Shown here in pieces: positions 9,532 through 18,958 of a DNA stretch of 64,000 bases. The DNA is taken from contig NZ_JNIO01000002.1 in the NCBI RefSeq assembly GCF_000702545.1, positions 837,501-901,500 on the forward strand, read 5' to 3'. How positions within the stretch are numbered: position 1 is the first letter of the stretch; every line of letters starts with the position of its first letter. Source of the DNA: Selenomonas sp. AB3002 (GTDB taxonomy: Bacteria; Bacillota; Negativicutes; Selenomonadales; Selenomonadaceae). The notes below the pieces were generated by a model. It made no database searches and was not told the DNA's origin. It saw only the letters and a program-made list of their open reading frames with translations. A program made the position numbers and the translations under genes.

Positions 9532-11130
9532 CTATTTTTCATTCCTGAAGTCCGGGAAACGTCCATCCTTATAGAGAGGAGCAATAGTTTTTGACAGGGC
9601 GTATGCCACACGGAAGGCATTCAGATCATCATAGGTGTTTCCAACAATCTGCACGCCCACGGGAACGTTTTTGTCGGACAGTTCCACTGGCATATCCACA
9701 ACCGGGTATCTGCTGGCAAGATTCCAAATCGGTGTCAGCATAAGGTTGGTGCTGGAATAGGTTTTCCCGTTCACCTGGGCAACTTTATCAGGTGTCGCTT
9801 CAAGGTCAGCGGGAAAATGAGGCGTTGCCAGGGTGGGCATGACCAGAGCGATGCAGCCCTTCTCGAAGACCTTCTGCTGAACGTCCTGGTGCAGCTTCAC
9901 AAGCATCATTTCTGCGTTAACCTGATCCTGGGGAGTCAGCTTGCCTGCATACGCCTCCAGATTCTTCACGTAGGAGCTGAACTTGTCGCGATGCTGATCC
10001 AAACCGTCAAAGATGGCGTACATGCTTGTGGACATGAGCCCCTTGAAGTAGGTGGGCATGAAACCTTCGGCATTGATGTCGAGTTCTACCAGTTCAACCT
10101 GGGCGCCGGCCTTCTTCAGCGCCGTGACCGTAGCATCCATGGCATGGTTGGATTCCTGGCTCAGGCCGCCGGGGAGCCAGTTCTTGCAGTAAGCGACGGC
10201 AACCTTCTGCCCCTGAATCGGAGCGTATTTCTGGGGATAGTCCAGCTTGGGGCGAATCGAGGAATGAATCTTCGGGCTGGGACCGGCAATGACATCCTGC
10301 ATGAGCGTCATGTCGGCAAAAGTGCGAGCCATGGGTCCTAAGGTTTCATAAACGTTTTCCGACGTAGAGACGCGGCCAAAGGGCGGCTTGAAGCCGTACA
10401 CCCCGTTCATGGAAGAGGGAATGCGGATGGAGCCGCCCATGTCGGAGCCGGTGGCCAGGGTGCAGAAGCCAGCAGCCAGTGCTGCGCCCGAACCACCAGA
10501 AGATCCGCCGGTACCGTAGTAGAGATTCCACGGATTGCGGCTGACGCCGTAGAGGCGCGACCAGGTCATGGGGCTGAGGTACTGCTCGGGTACCGTCGTC
10601 TGGAAGACAAATATCGCACCCTCTTTGCGGAGTTTCTGAATCATGGCTCCGTCAGCGTCGCTGGGCTCGCGATCCTTCAGGATAATGGATGCGGCATCAA
10701 CGCGCCATCCCTTGACTTCATTCTCGTCCTTGATGCCGACGGTAATCCCTTCAAGCCTGCGTGCAGAGCCGTTCCGGTAGCGTTCGTCGGCCTCCTTTGC
10801 CAGTTTTCTGGCCTCGTCAAAGTTGTCGAAGGTGATGGCATTGACCTTGCCGGCATTGAACGTGTCAAGCTCATTTACCAAATCCCGGCGTGATACGTTG
10901 TATTCGCCATTGTACTTCTTTACACGGCTGATCTGTGCTTCCAGGACTTCGCTAGGCGTTGTTTCACCTTTTTGGAACAGTTCTATGAGCTGTACCGCAG
11001 GCATGTATGCCAGCTCTTCCTGGGAAAACTTCGATGCGGCAGAAACTGCATTTGCACCTGATGCAATGAGTGTAATCAGCACGCCTGCCAGAAACGCCAA
11101 AAGTGCTTTCCTGAAAAAATATCTGTTCAT
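9532..11130 (-). CDS. Secreted amidase (amidase signature family)
   Basis: 532 residues. A signal peptide (about 1-32, hydrophobic AFLAGVLITLIASGANA) precedes the amidase signature domain: catalytic Lys in VGIKDENEVKG, Gly-Ser loop GGSSGGSGAALAAG and GSDMGGSIRIPSS, which supply the Ser-cisSer-Lys triad. The family hydrolyses amides; with a signal peptide it acts outside the cytoplasm and is not the GatA subunit of tRNA amidotransferase. It follows the DUF3089 gene by 52 bp on the same strand, so both may be co-transcribed. Confidence 0.88.
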   Translation of the reverse strand: MNRYFFRKALLAFLAGVLITLIASGANAVSAASKFSQEELAYMPAVQLIELFQKGETTPSEVLEAQISRVKKYNGEYNVSRRDLVNELDTFNAGKVNAITFDNFDEARKLAKEADERYRNGSARRLEGITVGIKDENEVKGWRVDAASIILKDREPSDADGAMIQKLRKEGAIFVFQTTVPEQYLSPMTWSRLYGVSRNPWNLYYGTGGSSGGSGAALAAGFCTLATGSDMGGSIRIPSSMNGVYGFKPPFGRVSTSENVYETLGPMARTFADMTLMQDVIAGPSPKIHSSIRPKLDYPQKYAPIQGQKVAVAYCKNWLPGGLSQESNHAMDATVTALKKAGAQVELVELDINAEGFMPTYFKGLMSTSMYAIFDGLDQHRDKFSSYVKNLEAYAGKLTPQDQVNAEMMLVKLHQDVQQKVFEKGCIALVMPTLATPHFPADLEATPDKVAQVNGKTYSSTNLMLTPIWNLASRYPVVDMPVELSDKNVPVGVQIVGNTYDDLNAFRVAYALSKTIAPLYKDGRFPDFRNEK

Positions 11131-11182
11131 TCACCATACCTCCTTATTTTTCACCACAGCAGTATGTATCGCCTTGCCGTCA

Positions 11183-12208
11183 TCAGTGGCCTGCCTTATA
11201 GGCGGCAATGCGTTTGGCCACGTTGTCCTTGATGTTGTTATAATAGAAAGTGTAGTCATTGTCATGGAAGCTGGCCGGTCCGAAGAACGCGGTCAGAGGG
11301 GCGGGGACGGGGGCGGCTTTGGCGTTGGTCACAATCACGCCACGGGCGAGATTGATCTGTGCGTCAGCTCCAATGTCGCCGATCTTTCCCATGCCGGTTT
11401 TCTCATTCTCTATAAGAGAACCCAGGTTCTCACTTGCTGGAGCGTATGTTTCGTCGAGCTTCCAGTTCAGCGGGTTGATGCTGATTGCGCCCGGCAACAC
11501 CACGACGTTTTTGGCGTTTTCCTCCACATTCTGCTTGCCTTCGGTATTCCAACTGACAATAACGCCTGTATCACTCTCGCCAGTGGCAAACTTCAGATGA
11601 GGGTTAGCCGCAAGGTAATCTTTCGTAACGGCGTAGCCGATGGCGTAGGCTGCCACCATACGCTTATAGTAATCGGGATGCTCCTTGAAGTATTTCTTCA
11701 GTACCAGCAAAGTCATGGTCGATCCTTGGCTGTGTCCGGCGATGATGAAGGGACGTCCCTCGTTGTAGTTCTCAAAGTAATAGTCGAGAGCGGCGGTAAT
11801 ATCCTCATAGGGCATGCCTAAAAGTGCTGCCTCGCCGTTTCCGCTCTTAGCAGCGACTTCCCCGGCATACCGCATGCCGGCTTGGCGATAGTACGGGGCA
11901 AACACGTTGGTGGAGTCCTCATATACGGTGGCATGAGCCACGTATTCACTCTGTGCCCGTTCCACCATCTCCGGAGTATCAAGGGACGCATAATCGGGAG
12001 CGCCCTCCTTGAAGCTGGTTTCGACATACGATGTCGAGTAAATGTAGAACGTGTCAATATCCTTGGTAATGATATTGGGCAACCTGCACCAGCTGGCCTT
12101 TTGGGAATAATCGGGAGCAGCTGAAGCAGCTGCGGATGCTTTAGTGCATACCGCCAGACTAAAGACCATAACACTAAAAATCATTGTTAATGTTAAAAAT
12201 TTCTTCAT
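11183..12208 (-). CDS. Exported DUF3089 alpha/beta-hydrolase
   Basis: 341 residues: signal peptide (about 1-27), then a DUF3089-type lipase-like domain. The nucleophile elbow is GHSQGS, and an aromatic N-terminal block (DIDTFYIYSTSY) matches the usual family start. This family is related to lipases/esterases; substrate unknown. GGAAGGAGGG precedes the ATG. Its roughly 200-nt leader contains a terminator-like hairpin at 12332-12378. The secreted amidase follows downstream. Confidence 0.82.
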   Translation of the reverse strand: MKKFLTLTMIFSVMVFSLAVCTKASAAASAAPDYSQKASWCRLPNIITKDIDTFYIYSTSYVETSFKEGAPDYASLDTPEMVERAQSEYVAHATVYEDSTNVFAPYYRQAGMRYAGEVAAKSGNGEAALLGMPYEDITAALDYYFENYNEGRPFIIAGHSQGSTMTLLVLKKYFKEHPDYYKRMVAAYAIGYAVTKDYLAANPHLKFATGESDTGVIVSWNTEGKQNVEENAKNVVVLPGAISINPLNWKLDETYAPASENLGSLIENEKTGMGKIGDIGADAQINLARGVIVTNAKAAPVPAPLTAFFGPASFHDNDYTFYYNNIKDNVAKRIAAYKAGH

Positions 12209-12331
12209 CTCTTTCCCTCCTTCCTCAGTTTCAAAATATCCTTTAGCATATCGTTTTCTATGCCGCAGTCTTTCGACTTTTTGCGTCCCCCCCAGCCTGT
12301 CGTAATCGCCTCCCCATAGACAATAACAAAA

Positions 12332-12378
12332 CCGCCGAACCTGACAGAGGGCATAGCAGTCCCTGTCAAGCCCGACGG
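12332..12378 (-). promoter_or_regulatory. Terminator-like hairpin in the DUF3089 leader
   Basis: Arms 12332-12351 and 12361-12378 pair along almost their whole length if read as minus-strand RNA, using four G-U pairs and one bulge; they pair less well as plus-strand RNA. A 9-nt loop separates them and TTTTGTTATTGT follows. It lies about 120 bp upstream of the DUF3089 start, so it may be an attenuator rather than the end of a gene. Confidence 0.5.
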
Positions 12379-12435
12379 TTATCCATCGCGAATGTTATAT
12401 GCGGTTTTATTGCAGGAAAAAAGAGCGCAGTTAAC

Positions 12436-12505
12436 CTGTGCTGTGCTGTGCTGTGCTGTGCTGTGCTGTGCTGTGCTGTGCTGTGCTGTGCTGTGCTGTG
12501 CTGTG
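12436..12505. repeat. Pentanucleotide tandem repeat (CTGTG)14
   Basis: Fourteen perfect copies of CTGTG in 70 bp. A 5-bp unit is prone to replication slippage and changes frame at each step. It lies in the 657-bp gap between the DUF3089 gene and gyrA. A 92-codon open frame crosses it (repeating Cys-Ala-Val-Leu-Cys) but has no convincing coding features. Confidence 0.95.
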
Positions 12506-12810
12506 CAAAGAATAGCTCTATACGGCATGGTTGTCAAGCCTCTTTCTCATTTCAAATACGAAAAACATCAAAGAAGCACCAAACATAAGTCAATGTGCGG
12601 TCGCAACAGCTACCAACACTATATTGGTTTATTAAATTCTACACTTCTTCGGCAATTCCTGCTATTCTAAAATTTCTCTATACTTGCTTGCGGTGCCAAC
12701 CACTATCCCATCCCGGAACACCACCATCAGTCCCTTGCAATCTCCTGATTATCGTTAAACGAGTATAGACCATGAAGCCGCATAGAGCAAGCTTCACTGC
12801 ATAGCAAAAG
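12506..12810. other. Intergenic stretch with nothing recognised
   Basis: About 300 bp between the CTGTG repeat and the gyrA terminator. No gene, tRNA, clear promoter or repeat from the other families in this window was seen in it. Confidence 0.5.
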
Positions 12811-12852
12811 GGGTCTGTTGCATGAGTGCTTCATCACTTATGCAACAGACCC
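12811..12852 (-). terminator. Terminator of gyrA
   Basis: A perfect 13-bp stem (GGGTCTGTTGCAT / ATGCAACAGACCC) extended by AGTG/CACT, about 14 bp after the gyrA stop on the minus strand, followed by CTTTTGCTAT. The U-tract is short but the stem is long. Confidence 0.75.
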
Positions 12853-12865
12853 TTAACTTTACCAT

Positions 12866-15295
12866 TTATTCGTTTTTCTGCTCCACCGTAGCCAGAGAAA
12901 CCACCTGGTCCTCTTCGCCCGTGGACATGAGCTTCACGCCCTGGGAACTTCTGCCGTACACGGAGATATCAGAAACGTTCATGCGGATGACAATGCCGCC
13001 TGCCGTAATGAGCATGAGCTCCTGCTGGTCATGGACCACCTTGATGCCCACCACCGGGCCGGTCTTGTCCGTGACCTTGAGGTTGATGAGGCCCTTGCCG
13101 CCGCGGGTCTGGGTACGGTACTCGTCCACGCTGGTGCGCTTGCCGAAGCCTTCCTGGGTGACGGTGAGGACTTCTGCATTGCGGCGCAGAAGATCCATGC
13201 CTACCACCTCATCACCCTCACGCAGGCTGATGCCCTTCACGCCCCGGGCTGCGCGGCCCATAGCACGCACATCATCCTCGGAGAAGGAGATAGCCAGGCC
13301 CTGCTTGGTGCCCAGCATTAGGTTGCTTTCCCCATCCGTAGCTTTCACGCCGATGAGCACATCATCGTCATCCAGCTTCAGGGCAATGAGGCCCACCTTG
13401 CGAATATTGGCAAACTCGGACACAGCAGTCTTCTTCACGATGCCCTTGCGGGTAGCCATGAAGAGGAACTGGTCATCGCCTACACCCTTCACCTGGATGA
13501 TGGCCTGGATTTTCTCCTCACTCTCCAACTGCAGCAGGTTGATGAGAGCCGTGCCCTTGGCCTGACGGCTGGACTCGGGAATCTCATAAGCCTTCAGCTG
13601 GAACACCCGGCCACGGCTGGTGAAGAAGAGGATGGTGTGGTGGGTGGTGGTGATGAGGATATCCTCCACAAAATCCGCTTCCTTGGTGGCCATGCCCTTG
13701 ATGCCCACACCGCCGCGCTTCTGGTTCTTGTAAGTGGCCAGGGGCATGCGCTTAATGTAGTCATTGTGGGAAAGGGTGATGACCACATCTTCCTCGGCAA
13801 TCAGGTCTTCCACATCAATCTCGGAGGTGTCCACTGTGAGCTTGGTGCGGCGCTCGTCGCCGTACTTCTCTTTCACTGCGCGAAGCTCGTCCTTGATGAT
13901 GGCGAGGACCTTCTTTTCGTCAGCCAGGATAGCCTTGAACTCCTCAATGGCCTTCAAGGTGTCCTTGTACTCCTCCTCAATCTTCTCCCGCTCCAGACCG
14001 GTGAGGCGCTGGAGACGCAGGTCAAGAATGGCCTGAGCCTGCTTGTCGGAAAGCTTGAAGCCGGACATGAGAGCTTCCTTGGCAATCTCTGCCGTGCGGC
14101 TCTCGCGAATGGTGGTAATGACTGCATCGAGATTGTCCAGAGCGATGGTCAAGCCTTCCAAAATGTGAGCGCGAGCCTCGGCTTTGGCCAATTCGTAGCG
14201 AGTACGTCTGGTGATAACATCTTCCTGATGCTTGATATAGTAGTGGAGCACTTCCTTCAGGTTCAGCACCTGAGGCTTGCCGTCCACCAAAGCCAGCATG
14301 ATTACGCCGAAGCTGTCCTGGAGCTGGGTGTGCTTGTAAAGCTGATTCAGCACCACATTGGCATTGGCATCCTTGCGCAGGTCGATGACAATGCGCATGC
14401 CGCTGCGGTCAGACTCATCGTTGAGGGCCGTGATGCCTTCCACGCTCTTGTCACGCACCAGCTCGGCAATCTTTTCGATGAGGCGTGCCTTGTTCACCTG
14501 ATAGGGCAGCTCCGTCACAATGATGCGGGGCTTGCCGTTGGACTGGGTCTCGATATGAGCCTTGGCCCGCATCTTGATGATGCCACGACCGGTCATGTAA
14601 GCAGAGCGGATGCCCTCATGGCCCAGCACCAGGCCCCCCGTGGGGAAGTCCGGTCCCTTGATGACGCTCATGAGTTCTTCAATCTCGGCGTCAGGGTTGT
14701 CAATGAGCATCAGGGTGCCGTCAATGACCTCCCCCAAGTTGTGGGGCGGGATATTGGTGGCCATTCCCACGGCGATGCCGGAGGTGCCGTTCACCAGGAG
14801 CTGCGGGAACTTGGCCGGCAGCACGGAAGGCTCCTTCAGGGATTCATCATAGTTGGGCACGAACTCCACGGTATCCTTATCGATATCCTGAAGCATGACC
14901 TCGGCAATCTTGGCCATGCGCACCTCAGTGTAACGCATAGCAGCAGCGGGGTCACCGTCCACGGAACCAAAGTTGCCGTGGCCGTCAGCCAGCATGTAGC
15001 GCATGGAGAAATCCTGCGCCATGCGCACGATGGCATCATAAACGGAAGAGTCGCCATGGGGGTGATATTTACCCAGGACTTCACCGACGATACGAGCCGA
15101 TTTCTTGTAGGGCTTGGTTGACCCCATGCCTGCCTCCTGCATGGCGTACAGGATACGGCGGTGCACAGGCTTCAGGCCGTCCCTGACATCAGGCAGGGCA
15201 CGGGCCACGATAACGCTCATGGCGTAGTCGATATAGGCCGTCTTCATCTGGTGCCCCAGATCTACCGGCACAATCTTGCCTTGACCAAAATCCAC
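12866..15295 (-). CDS. gyrA: DNA gyrase subunit A
   Basis: 809 residues, full length. It breaks and rejoins DNA in the A2B2 gyrase that introduces negative supercoils. The catalytic Tyr122 lies in [10 protein letters not shown]; the quinolone-resistance region reads [14 protein letters not shown] with Ser83 and Asp87, the common susceptible-type residues. The N-terminal breakage-reunion domain is followed by the C-terminal beta-pinwheel. Start is GTG at 15295 with GAGGTGAG a few bases upstream. gyrB is not adjacent. An extended -10 promoter lies about 70 bp upstream. Confidence 0.98.
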   Translation of the reverse strand: MDFGQGKIVPVDLGHQMKTAYIDYAMSVIVARALPDVRDGLKPVHRRILYAMQEAGMGSTKPYKKSARIVGEVLGKYHPHGDSSVYDAIVRMAQDFSMRYMLADGHGNFGSVDGDPAAAMRYTEVRMAKIAEVMLQDIDKDTVEFVPNYDESLKEPSVLPAKFPQLLVNGTSGIAVGMATNIPPHNLGEVIDGTLMLIDNPDAEIEELMSVIKGPDFPTGGLVLGHEGIRSAYMTGRGIIKMRAKAHIETQSNGKPRIIVTELPYQVNKARLIEKIAELVRDKSVEGITALNDESDRSGMRIVIDLRKDANANVVLNQLYKHTQLQDSFGVIMLALVDGKPQVLNLKEVLHYYIKHQEDVITRRTRYELAKAEARAHILEGLTIALDNLDAVITTIRESRTAEIAKEALMSGFKLSDKQAQAILDLRLQRLTGLEREKIEEEYKDTLKAIEEFKAILADEKKVLAIIKDELRAVKEKYGDERRTKLTVDTSEIDVEDLIAEEDVVITLSHNDYIKRMPLATYKNQKRGGVGIKGMATKEADFVEDILITTTHHTILFFTSRGRVFQLKAYEIPESSRQAKGTALINLLQLESEEKIQAIIQVKGVGDDQFLFMATRKGIVKKTAVSEFANIRKVGLIALKLDDDDVLIGVKATDGESNLMLGTKQGLAISFSEDDVRAMGRAARGVKGISLREGDEVVGMDLLRRNAEVLTVTQEGFGKRTSVDEYRTQTRGGKGLINLKVTDKTGPVVGIKVVHDQQELMLITAGGIVIRMNVSDISVYGRSSQGVKLMSTGEEDQVVSLATVEQKNE

Positions 15296-15364
15296 TTTCT
15301 CACCTCAAAATCAAATATATGAAGAATCAACTAACATAGTCATGCTAAAAAAACTTAGCATTTA

Positions 15365-15373
15365 ATTATACCA
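15365..15373 (-). promoter_or_regulatory. Extended -10 promoter of gyrA
   Basis: TGGTATAAT on the minus strand gives a consensus -10 with the TGn extension; no good -35 is visible, which is usual for this class. A small hairpin (ATGCTAA / TTAGCAT with a T-rich loop, 15342-15361) sits at or just after the expected transcript start. Confidence 0.5.
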
Positions 15374-15411
15374 TCAATTGAAGCATTTTGCCATGGGGGC
15401 AGATAAATCGT

Positions 15412-15450
15412 GAAAAATGCCTGCCGCCCAATTGGGTGACAGGCATTTTC
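15412..15450 (-). terminator. Terminator of the ppx operon
   Basis: Stem GAAAATGCCTG / CAGGCATTTTTC with an inner CCCAATTGGG palindrome, directly after the ppx stop codon. A/T runs on both sides allow use in either direction. Confidence 0.8.
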
Positions 15451-16374
15451 TTATTCAAATCTTTTATTCTTATGCACTATCTCGCTATAGATGAACCCTT
15501 CCCTAACCCCGGAGTCGCTGTAGGTGATTTCCCTGCACTGGAACCTGCGGGCAAGAACGTCTGCTATAATCAGCCCTGGAATGACGGTCTTCAGCCTTTC
15601 CGGCACAGCCTTCATGAGCATGATGGCCATTTCCTGGGTGATGCCGTGGTCCCGCAGGAAGGTGCCTATCAGCGTGGAAAGCCTCCGGGCTTCCATGCGC
15701 TTGTTCACCCTGGGCTGGTTGAAGAGCTCGTTGTAGAGGGCGCAACCGCCCTTGAAGGAACCGCCGATGCCGATGAGGGCCGCTTCCCTGACATCTGCAA
15801 AGGCCGTCACCGCCCCGATGGTAGCTTCAGCCTCCCTATACATTTCCAGGCACTCGGTGATATTGGGCAGGATGCCCTGCACATACTTGGAGTGAAACAG
15901 CAGGGAGCCAATGGGCAGACTGACTTTCTTGCGGATTTCCTTGGCCTTGTAGGACACAATCTCCGTGCTGCCGCCGCCGATGTCAATCAGCAGACCGTCT
16001 TCGGCAGGAATGCCATGGAGAGCTCCCACGAAATCATAGGTAGCCTCCTCATCACCGCTGATGACCCGGATAGGCAGACCCACGGCCCGCTCGATAGTCC
16101 CCACCGCAGCTTCGCTGTTCTTGGCATTCCTGAGGGCCGCCGTGGTGAAGGCGTAGACCTGGGTGATATTGAAGCTGTACAGAAAAGCCTTGAATTCCTG
16201 CAGCACCTCAATAGCACGCCCTATGCCTTCCGGCGCCATGACCCCGTCATGGACATAGGCCGCCAGACCCACCGTGTGCTTCTGCTTCATGAGGAACTCG
16301 ATGCGGTCCCCTTCTATTAAGTAGATGGCCATGCGGATGGTATTGGAACCTATGTCGATGATACCGTAAAGCAT
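15451..16374 (-). CDS. Ppx/GppA-family phosphatase
   Basis: 307 residues. ASKHA-fold phosphate-binding motifs are visible: DIGSNTIRM at the N-terminus and LIDIGGGSTEI in the middle. The family hydrolyses polyphosphate and/or pppGpp. The length fits the short single-module type, without the C-terminal HD-like extension of long Ppx enzymes. It starts 3 bp after the threonine synthase-like gene, with AAGAGG straddling that stop, so the two are translationally coupled. Confidence 0.88.
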   Translation of the reverse strand: MLYGIIDIGSNTIRMAIYLIEGDRIEFLMKQKHTVGLAAYVHDGVMAPEGIGRAIEVLQEFKAFLYSFNITQVYAFTTAALRNAKNSEAAVGTIERAVGLPIRVISGDEEATYDFVGALHGIPAEDGLLIDIGGGSTEIVSYKAKEIRKKVSLPIGSLLFHSKYVQGILPNITECLEMYREAEATIGAVTAFADVREAALIGIGGSFKGGCALYNELFNQPRVNKRMEARRLSTLIGTFLRDHGITQEMAIMLMKAVPERLKTVIPGLIIADVLARRFQCREITYSDSGVREGFIYSEIVHKNKRFE

Positions 16375-16377
16375 GAC

Positions 16378-17373
16378 TTACCTCTTCAACCCCGTGGCGG
16401 TAAGGGGTATCACCACGCGGTAGTTATCCGGCTTGCCAGCCTGGAAGAAACGCTCGGCAGCAGCCAGGGCCGAAGCCGCAGACAGCTCCACATAGATGCC
16501 AGCCTTGCCCAGGCGCTTCTGGGCCTCCAGGATTTCCTCGTCCTTCACTGCCATCATATCGCCATGGCAGTTCTTCAGCGCCTTGAGGATGGAAAGCCCC
16601 CGCTTGGGACGCTCGATGCGGATGGCGCGGGCGATGGAAGCAGCCTTGGGCTGTGGCTCCAGGCCGTGGAAAGCCTCGTAGATGGGCGCGCACTTCTCGC
16701 TCTGGACGCCCACGATCTGGGGCAGGCGGCCCAATTCGAGGAAGCCATAGTAAAGGCCCATCAAGAGTGAGCCGTTGCCCACGGGCACGAAAATATAGTC
16801 AGGCACATGCTCGCCCAGCTGCTTGTAGATTTCCTTGGCCATGGACTTCACGCCCTCCACGAAGAGGGGGTTGTACACATGGGAAGCATAGTAGGCATCC
16901 CCCAGGTTCTCCTTCACCACGGAGCAGGCCCGCATGCGGCCATCCTTCACCTTCTTGATGGAAGCGCCATAGGACTCAATCTGATGGAGGATTTCCTGGG
17001 AAGTATCATCCGGCACATAGACCTCGCAGTCCATGCCAGCTGCTGCCGCGTAGGCAGCAATGGCAGCCCCGGCATTGCCAGCGGAGTCCAGGGCAATCTT
17101 TTCAATGCCCACATTGTTGATTTCGTTGATGAGACGCCTTGCCCCGCGGTCTTTGAAGGAACCGGTAGGCTGAGTGCCCTCCAACTTCAGCAGGAAATCA
17201 AGCTTTCCTGACTGGAAATGAACCAGGGGCGTCACTACTTCGCCCAGAGAAATCTTATCCGCATAGTCCTCCCCCGGGTCCCTGTGCAGCTTGAACATGC
17301 CGCCACACTCGCACTGGTAAGAATGGCTGTTGATAGGATATTTCTTTTTGCATTTCTCGCAGTAAAAATACAT
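16378..17373 (-). CDS. Threonine synthase-like PLP-dependent enzyme
   Basis: 331 residues. An N-terminal zinc-ribbon-like block (CEKC, then CECGG) precedes the fold-type II PLP domain; GSFKDRGA holds the Schiff-base lysine. Threonine synthase converts O-phosphohomoserine to threonine and phosphate. The length is near the short (archaeal/Thermus-like) class but the C-terminal tail seems short (ends LTATGLKR), so another PLP lyase activity cannot be excluded. GGAGGTG lies 6 bp before the ATG. Co-transcribed with ppx. Confidence 0.8.
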   Translation of the reverse strand: MYFYCEKCKKKYPINSHSYQCECGGMFKLHRDPGEDYADKISLGEVVTPLVHFQSGKLDFLLKLEGTQPTGSFKDRGARRLINEINNVGIEKIALDSAGNAGAAIAAYAAAAGMDCEVYVPDDTSQEILHQIESYGASIKKVKDGRMRACSVVKENLGDAYYASHVYNPLFVEGVKSMAKEIYKQLGEHVPDYIFVPVGNGSLLMGLYYGFLELGRLPQIVGVQSEKCAPIYEAFHGLEPQPKAASIARAIRIERPKRGLSILKALKNCHGDMMAVKDEEILEAQKRLGKAGIYVELSAASALAAAERFFQAGKPDNYRVVIPLTATGLKR

Positions 17374-17500
17374 CTAAAGCACCTCCTGCGCCGACAGGCC
17401 ATTGCCGACTGGATATATTGATAAAACTGTTGCAGTTTATGTTGTACTACGATGTATATTTCGTCAAGGATTCGTGTTTTCCTGCTTCCATTTAGGAATC

Positions 17501-18676
17501 TTAATGGTGGAATAAGCGGATATGGGTCATAGCCATGGCAATGCCGTATTTGTCGCAGGTTTCGATGACATTGTCATCACGAATGGAGCCGCCGGCCTGG
17601 GCAATGTAATCCACGCCGCTCTTGTGGGCACGCTCCACGTTGTCACCGAAGGGGAAGAAAGCATCGGAGCCCAGGGATACACCCTTGAGAGTCTTCAGCC
17701 AGGCAGCTTTTTCCTCACGTGTGAAAACAGGAGGCTTTTCGGTGAAGATATTCTTCCAGGCATCAGTTTCCAGCAGGTCCTGCCATTCCTCGCCCACGTA
17801 GACATCAATGGCGTTGTCCCTGTCCGGGCGGCGCACATCCTCACGGAAGGGAAGATTCTGCACCTGAGGTGCCTGGCGCAGATACCACACATCAGCCTTG
17901 TTGCCAGCCAGACGGGTGCAGTGGACACGGGACTGCTGGCCGGCGCCGATGCCGATGGCCTGGCCGTCCTTGGCGTAGCAGACGGAGTTGGACTGGGTGT
18001 ATTTGAGGGTAATGAGAGCAATGAGAAGGTCACGCTCTGCCCCAGCGGGAATCTCCTTGTTCTTAGTGGGACGCTCAGCCAGGCATTCGGAAGTGAGCTT
18101 TACCTCATTCCTTCCCTGCTCGAAGGTCACCCCAAAGACCTGCTTGCGCTCCACAGGCTCAGGCTGATAGGCTGCATCCATCTGCAGCACCAGGTAAGTG
18201 CCCTTGCGCTTGGACTTGAGGATTTCCAGCGCTTCCTCGGAGTAGGAAGGCGCAATGATACCGTCGGAAACCTCCCTCTTCAGGAAGGAAGCCGTCTGGG
18301 CATCGCACTCATCGGAAAGGGCCACAAAGTCACCGTAAGAGGACATGCGGTCAGCGCCACGGGCACGGATATAGGCCGTAGCCACAGGGCTCAGCTCCAC
18401 CCCTTCCACGAAATAAGCCTTCTCCAGCTCAGGGGAAAGGGGCACAGCCACAGCCGCCCCGGCAGGGCTGACATGCTTGAAGGAAGCTGCCGCAGGCAGG
18501 CCCGAAGCCTCCTTGAGTTCCCGCACCAGCTGCCAGCTGTTCAGAGCGTCCAAAAGGTTGATGTAACCAGGACGGCCATTGAGCACCTTGAAGGGCAGTT
18601 CCCCATTCTCCATAAAGACCTTGGCAGGTTTCTGATTAGGGTTGCAGCCATACTTGAGTTCCATTTCCTGTGCCAT
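17501..18676 (-). CDS. Standalone AICAR formyltransferase (PurH transformylase domain only)
   Basis: 391 residues from ATG 18676 (AAGGAGAG 4-5 bp upstream; the ATG at 18697 has no ribosome site). It matches the transformylase part of PurH: KHVSPAGAAV carries the catalytic Lys-His pair and GSDAFFPFGDNV lies near the C-terminus. It adds a formyl group from 10-formyl-THF to AICAR (ZMP) in purine synthesis. The IMP cyclohydrolase domain is missing, so cyclisation must be done by a separate protein. A ZTP riboswitch precedes it, which fits since ZMP is its substrate. Confidence 0.92.
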   Translation of the reverse strand: MAQEMELKYGCNPNQKPAKVFMENGELPFKVLNGRPGYINLLDALNSWQLVRELKEASGLPAAASFKHVSPAGAAVAVPLSPELEKAYFVEGVELSPVATAYIRARGADRMSSYGDFVALSDECDAQTASFLKREVSDGIIAPSYSEEALEILKSKRKGTYLVLQMDAAYQPEPVERKQVFGVTFEQGRNEVKLTSECLAERPTKNKEIPAGAERDLLIALITLKYTQSNSVCYAKDGQAIGIGAGQQSRVHCTRLAGNKADVWYLRQAPQVQNLPFREDVRRPDRDNAIDVYVGEEWQDLLETDAWKNIFTEKPPVFTREEKAAWLKTLKGVSLGSDAFFPFGDNVERAHKSGVDYIAQAGGSIRDDNVIETCDKYGIAMAMTHIRLFHH

Positions 18677-18720
18677 AATACTCTCCTTCTCGCTCATTTA
18701 GTAACGTTCATAAATTCAAG

Positions 18721-18856
18721 GCCTTGCCTGCCCCGCTTGCGGGGAAGGTGGCAGCCGAAGGCTGACGGAAGGGGGGCCAGAGGTCGCATATCGGCTTCGA
18801 AGCCCCCCTTCCACCGGCTTCGCCGGTCCCCCTCCCCCGCAAGCGGTGGAGGCAAG
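18721..18856. repeat. REP-like palindromic element, family B, copy 1 (double arm)
   Basis: Two inverted arms of about 50 bp. Each arm has two small hairpins: a CCCCGC-type (CCCGCTTGCGGG) and a second with a TTCG or GAAGG loop (CACCGGCTTCGCCGGT). The same arm recurs at 25617-25670, 44303-44357 and 49412-49518. It lies between the ZTP riboswitch terminator and the AICAR transformylase start, so it is within that leader RNA. Confidence 0.8.
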
Positions 18857-18861
18857 ATAAC

Positions 18862-18958
18862 AAAAAAGCCGACACTACTCCAGGCTATGCCCAGACGGTC
18901 GGCTTCTTAGGCTGTGCTCCCCTGGGGTATTCCCCTACCGTCAGTCACACAGCTGATA
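18862..18958 (-). promoter_or_regulatory. ZTP (pfl) riboswitch with terminator
   Basis: Read on the minus strand, the block contains the conserved ZTP core parts in order: GTGTGACTGACGGT, GGGGAATACCCC, AGGGGAGCACAG and CCGACCGTCTGGGCA. The last part overlaps a terminator (AAGCCGAC / GTGTCGGCTT followed by TTTTTTG). Binding of ZTP or ZMP is known to prevent termination in this class. Here it would switch on the enzyme that consumes ZMP. Confidence 0.9.

Noticed and set aside
12251-12300. Possible c-di-GMP (GEMM-I) riboswitch in the DUF3089 leader, suggested by GGGACGCAAA and a GAAA loop
   Set aside because: The order of elements is wrong and the tetraloop receptor and second paired arm are missing.
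12436-12505. CRISPR array
   Set aside because: The repeat unit is 5 bp without spacers. No cas genes are present.
12392-12670. Cysteine-rich reading frame across the CTGTG repeat
   Set aside because: The CAVLC repeats are a product of the tandem array, there is no ribosome site of note, and the rest has no protein-like features.
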